64,000 nucleotides of DNA from Pontibacter ramchanderi. GTDB taxonomy: Bacteria; Bacteroidota; Bacteroidia; Cytophagales; Hymenobacteraceae. The notes below the pieces were generated by a model. It was not told where the DNA came from. It saw only the letters and a list, made by a program, of their open reading frames with translations, and searched no databases. Position 1 is the first letter of the stretch; every line of letters starts with the position of its first letter. Below, piece after piece: positions 60,763 to 64,000 of the stretch. The stretch lies in assembly GCF_002846395.1 (NCBI RefSeq), contig NZ_PJMU01000002.1, positions 372,001 to 436,000 of the forward strand, written 5' to 3'. A program made the position numbers and the translations under genes.

Positions 60763-61134
60763 ATGCCAAATACCACTAACATATTGCCACACTTTCGTCA
60801 TCTTCTGATGACTGTTACCCTGCTTTGGGCACTGATGCTCAATGGGCAGGAGGTAGTGGCGTATACCTACACGGTACCAGGCGCTCCTGCCAAATCGGCC
60901 TCGCAGTTGGCCACAGTGCCACAGGAGAAAACGGTTGTGAAGCAAAAGGTGACGCTGGAGGCCACTACCTCCTTTGTGGTGCTCAATCTGGAGCAGAACG
61001 CGCTGGAGCCCACGCCTATACCTGCCTTTGCCATACCTGCCGACGAAGCGCTTCCTGCCTATGCGGCCAGGGCACCCGGAGCTGGTTTTGTGGCCCGCTT
61101 CTTCCCTATTTCCATACAACCCAACGCTCCCTAA
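60763..61134 (+). CDS. Small exported protein, unknown function
   Basis: 123 residues from the ATG at 60763. A long head (MPNTTNILPHFRHLLMTVTLLWALMLNGQEVVAYTY) contains one hydrophobic stretch that may be a signal anchor. The rest is Ala/Pro/Val-rich and low complexity. I see no family. It lies between trkA and secDF on the plus strand. Confidence 0.55.
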   Translation: MPNTTNILPHFRHLLMTVTLLWALMLNGQEVVAYTYTVPGAPAKSASQLATVPQEKTVVKQKVTLEATTSFVVLNLEQNALEPTPIPAFAIPADEALPAYAARAPGAGFVARFFPISIQPNAP

Positions 61135-61306
61135 GCGAACCCTTTCCCTGCAGGCCCATCCTTGGTCCTGACCCGTTGCGCATACCCAAAACAGTAGGTA
61201 TAGCGGAACAGCAGCACAGCTTTTCTTGGTTAACAGATCGTTTCACAGCTGTGATTTTCAGAGTATTACCATTCTTTCAACTATACTTTTTTTATCCATC
61301 AACTCA

Positions 61307-64000
61307 TGCGGAATAAGAATTTCATCATCATTATGACCGTGATAGTATCGGCGCTCTGCCTGTACTACCTGTCATTCTCGTTCGTTGCCCGCAGTGTGCA
61401 GAAAGACGCTGAGGCCTATGCCACAGACGCACAAGGCAACGTAGACCACGCCAAACAGCAGTCGTACCTCGACTCGGTGTGGAGAGAGCCAGTTTACAAC
61501 TTCCTCGGTGCTGAGTATACCTACCAGGAAGTAAAAGAAAACGAATTGGGCCTTGGCCTGGACCTTCGCGGCGGTATGCACGTGGTGTTGGAGGTGTCTC
61601 CAATCGAGATCGTGAAGTCGCTTTCCGGCAACAGCAAAGACCCCAACTTCCTGAAGGCCCTTGCCCGTGCCCAGGAAATGCAGCGCAACAGCCAGGAGCG
61701 TTTCCCGAACCTGTTTGCTGAAGCTTACCGCGAGATAGAGCCAGACGGCCGCCTGAGCCGTATTTTCTCCAACACGGTTACCCGTGGCAAAATCAGCTAC
61801 GAGTCCAGCAACGCGGAGGTAGTAGACGTAATAAACCAGGAGGTAGAAGAGGCCATTGAGCGTTCGTTCAACATCCTGCGTACCCGTGTCGATAAATTCG
61901 GTGTGAACCAGCCGAACATCCAGCGCCTGGGCCGCAGCGGTCGTATCCAGATCGAGTTGCCAGGTGTAGACAACCCTGACCGTGTGCGTAAGCTCCTGCA
62001 GGGTATGGCCAACCTGGAGTTCTGGGAGGTATGGACACCAGAGGAGATTTCTCCTTACTTCACACAGCTGAGCACGCATCTTGATGCAGAAGAGAAAGCC
62101 GGTCGCCTGAACATCGGCCGTGCTGCCGCACAAACTGCTCCAGCAGCTGCCGGCACAACGCCAGCTGCCGTACAGGATGCCGCCGCTGACGATGTACTCG
62201 CCCAGGCCGCCGCTACTTCTGGCGACACTGCCGCTTCTGCTGCAAACGACACCACTGCACTTGCCTCTACTGCCCAAACCGACTCTGCCGATGCGCTTCA
62301 GTCGTTGCAGAATGAGCAAATGGGTGTAATGGGTCGCCTGTTCACGATGATGCCGGGCGGTATCGGTGCCAACGTGCGCGACACTGCCAAGATCAACGAG
62401 ATCTTCGCTAGACCTGATGTTCGTTCTATCTTCCCTCCGAACATGAAGTTCCTGTGGGGCGTGAAGCCTCTTGTAGGTGATAACCGCCAGGAGTTTGTGG
62501 AGTTCTACGCTGTGAAGAAAGGCCGTGACGGCAAAGCACCCATGACTGGTGATGCCGTGAACGACGCTCGTCAGGACTTCGATCAGAATGGTCGCCCTGA
62601 GATCAACATGACCATGACGCCAACCGGTGCCAAGCGCTGGGCAAACCTGACAGGCAACAACGTAGGCCGCCAGGTAGCCATTGTGCTTGACAACTACGTG
62701 TACTCTGCGCCAGTGGTGCAGGGCGAGATTACGGGTGGTAACTCCTCTATCACCGGTAACTTCACTATCGAAGAAGCAAAAGACCTTGCCAACATCCTGA
62801 AAGCCGGTAAAATGCCAGCTCCTACCCGCATCGTGGAAGAAGCCATCGTTGGCCCTTCACTGGGGCAGGAAGCCATCAACCAGGGTCTGATCTCTACAGT
62901 AGCTGGTCTGGTGCTGGTTATCCTCTTCATGATTGCCTACTACGCGCGCGGCGGCTTTATCGCTGACCTTGCCCTGTTGTTCAACGTGTTCTTTATTCTG
63001 GGCGTGTTGGCGCAGTTCGGTGCAGCCCTCACCCTTCCTGGTATCGCCGGTATCGTGCTGACGCTGGGTATGGCCGTGGATGCGAACGTACTGATATTTG
63101 AGCGTATGCGCGAGGAAGCCTCAAAAGGCCTTAACATCCGGGAAGTGATCAACAAAGGTTACGAAAAGGCGTTCAGCTCTATTTTGGATGCGAACGTGAC
63201 TACTTTCCTGGTAGGTTTCATTCTGTACTTCTTCGGCTCTGGCCCGGTAAAAGGCTTTGCCATTACCCTGATGATCGGTATTGTTACTTCGTTCTTCACA
63301 TCAGTGTTCATCTCCAGAATCCTGGTTGAGCGTAGCTTTAGAAGAAGTGGCAAGCTTTCTTTCTCGACTTCGATTGCAGACAAGATGTTCCGCAACGTGA
63401 AGTTCGATGTGATGAAAATCAAGAAGCCTGCTTACATTTTTTCACTGAGCGTGATCGTACTTGGCTTTGTTGCCATGTTTATCAACGGTGGCCCTAACCT
63501 GGGCGTTGACTTTAAGGGTGGGCGCTCTTATGTAGTGGAATTCGACCAGGCTATACCTGCGCCGGACCTGCGCTCTGCCCTGCTGGACAACTTTGAGTCT
63601 GCCGGCACGGAAGTGAAGACATTCGGTGCGTCTAACCGCGTGAAGGTGACAACAAGCTGGCTGGCGGAAGACGAAAGCACGCAGGCCGATGAGCGCGTAC
63701 TGAGTGCCCTGATGCAGGGACTTGAACAGTACAGCAACCAGAACCCTGAAGTGCTGAGCTCGTCGAAAGTGGGCGCTACCATGGCTGACGACATTCAGAA
63801 AACAGCCCTGTTGGCCGTATTGCTTTCACTGGCGGGTATCTTTATTTACGTGATGGTTCGCTTTAGCAAGTGGCAGTTCTCGCTGGGTGGTGTTATTGCC
63901 TTGCTGCACGATGCACTCATGATCATTGCGGTGTTCTCTATTCTGGAGCTCATTGGTATTTCTTATGAAATAGACCAAGTGTTTGTTGCCGCGGTACTGA
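61307..64000 (+). CDS. secDF: SecD-SecF fused preprotein translocase subunit (3' end beyond window)
   Basis: 898 codons are visible from the ATG at 61307 and the frame is still open at the edge. SecD part: first helix FIIIMTVIVSALCLYYLSFSFVA, motif LGLGLDLRGGMHVVLEV, P1 domain, then helices with ISTVAGLVLVILFMIAYYARGG and GIAGIVLTLGMAVDANVLIFERMREE. From about residue 695 the SecF part begins: NVKFDVMKIKKPAYIFSL and LGVDFKGGRSYVVEF. A polar Ala/Thr/Asp-rich insertion at about residues 268-338 lies in the periplasmic domain. It drives late translocation using the proton gradient. Confidence 0.95.

Overview
The window looks like ordinary chromosome of a Bacteroidota bacterium of the Cytophagales/Hymenobacteraceae type, most likely Pontibacter or a close relative. 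The evidence is a GldH gliding lipoprotein, a type IX secretion sorting domain, a fused SecDF, type B ribosomal protein L31, a RicT/PSP1 gene next to gldH, a GWxTD-domain protein, and promoters of the TTTG/TAnnTTTG type. The genus is inferred from overall gene style and was not tested by comparison. There is no prophage, CRISPR array, rRNA operon or intact insertion sequence. One tRNA (Arg, anticodon ACG) is present.

Layout: 1-8.2 kb holds a YetF-type membrane protein (cut by the window edge), a large secreted protein of unknown role, small DUF5329 and SpoIIAA-like genes, an OmpA-type lipoprotein, a trans-sulfuration enzyme, a VTT membrane protein, the tRNA and a bacilliredoxin. From 8.2 to 20 kb come purD, recQ, kdsD-like plus mannose-1-phosphate guanylyltransferase (sugar precursors), then rlmB, a GWxTD lipoprotein, a DUF2723 membrane protein and a very small T9SS cargo. 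From 20.8 to 31 kb come yceI, birA, the run rsfS-ftsH-LUD-lpxH-propeller protein, a guanidinium-type SMR exporter, a GNAT protein, a zinc alcohol dehydrogenase and a flippase. From 31.2 to 39.3 kb come ricT-gldH, a membrane-anchored phosphatase, a cold-shock protein, a 633-residue Gly/Ser/Tyr/Gln low-complexity protein, an NmrA-type reductase and a lipoprotein. From 39.3 to 39.84 kb lies a repeat-packed intergenic patch, followed by a 1316-residue UPF1-like helicase. From 44 to 61 kb are housekeeping and transport genes (Nudix, ComEA-like, an NSS transporter with its 53-residue MetS-like subunit, RmlD-like, cyclophilin, AGCS symporter, hemC, holB, GlmU-like, rpmE, PyrR-like, rdgB, udk, trkA). 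The right edge cuts secDF.

Most striking observations: (1) the 7-mer TATACCT/AGGTATA occurs about 135 times by eye on the two strands, in coding and intergenic DNA, in several reading frames, and it sometimes supplies stop codons; chance would give about eight. This resembles a highly iterated palindrome-type signal (extended form AGGTATACCT). (2) The protein at 35460-37361 reads like the prion-like domain of FUS/EWS proteins, with repeated GYGSQGGYG-type units, and sits next to a cold-shock gene. (3) RicT carries a long Arg/Glu/Gly/Pro-rich disordered tail. (4) Several dispersed repeat families sit exactly at gene ends and starts, two of them overlapping stop codons. (5) Small genes that are easily missed: the MetS-like subunit at 47468-47629 and a signal-peptide-only reading frame at 44775-44852.
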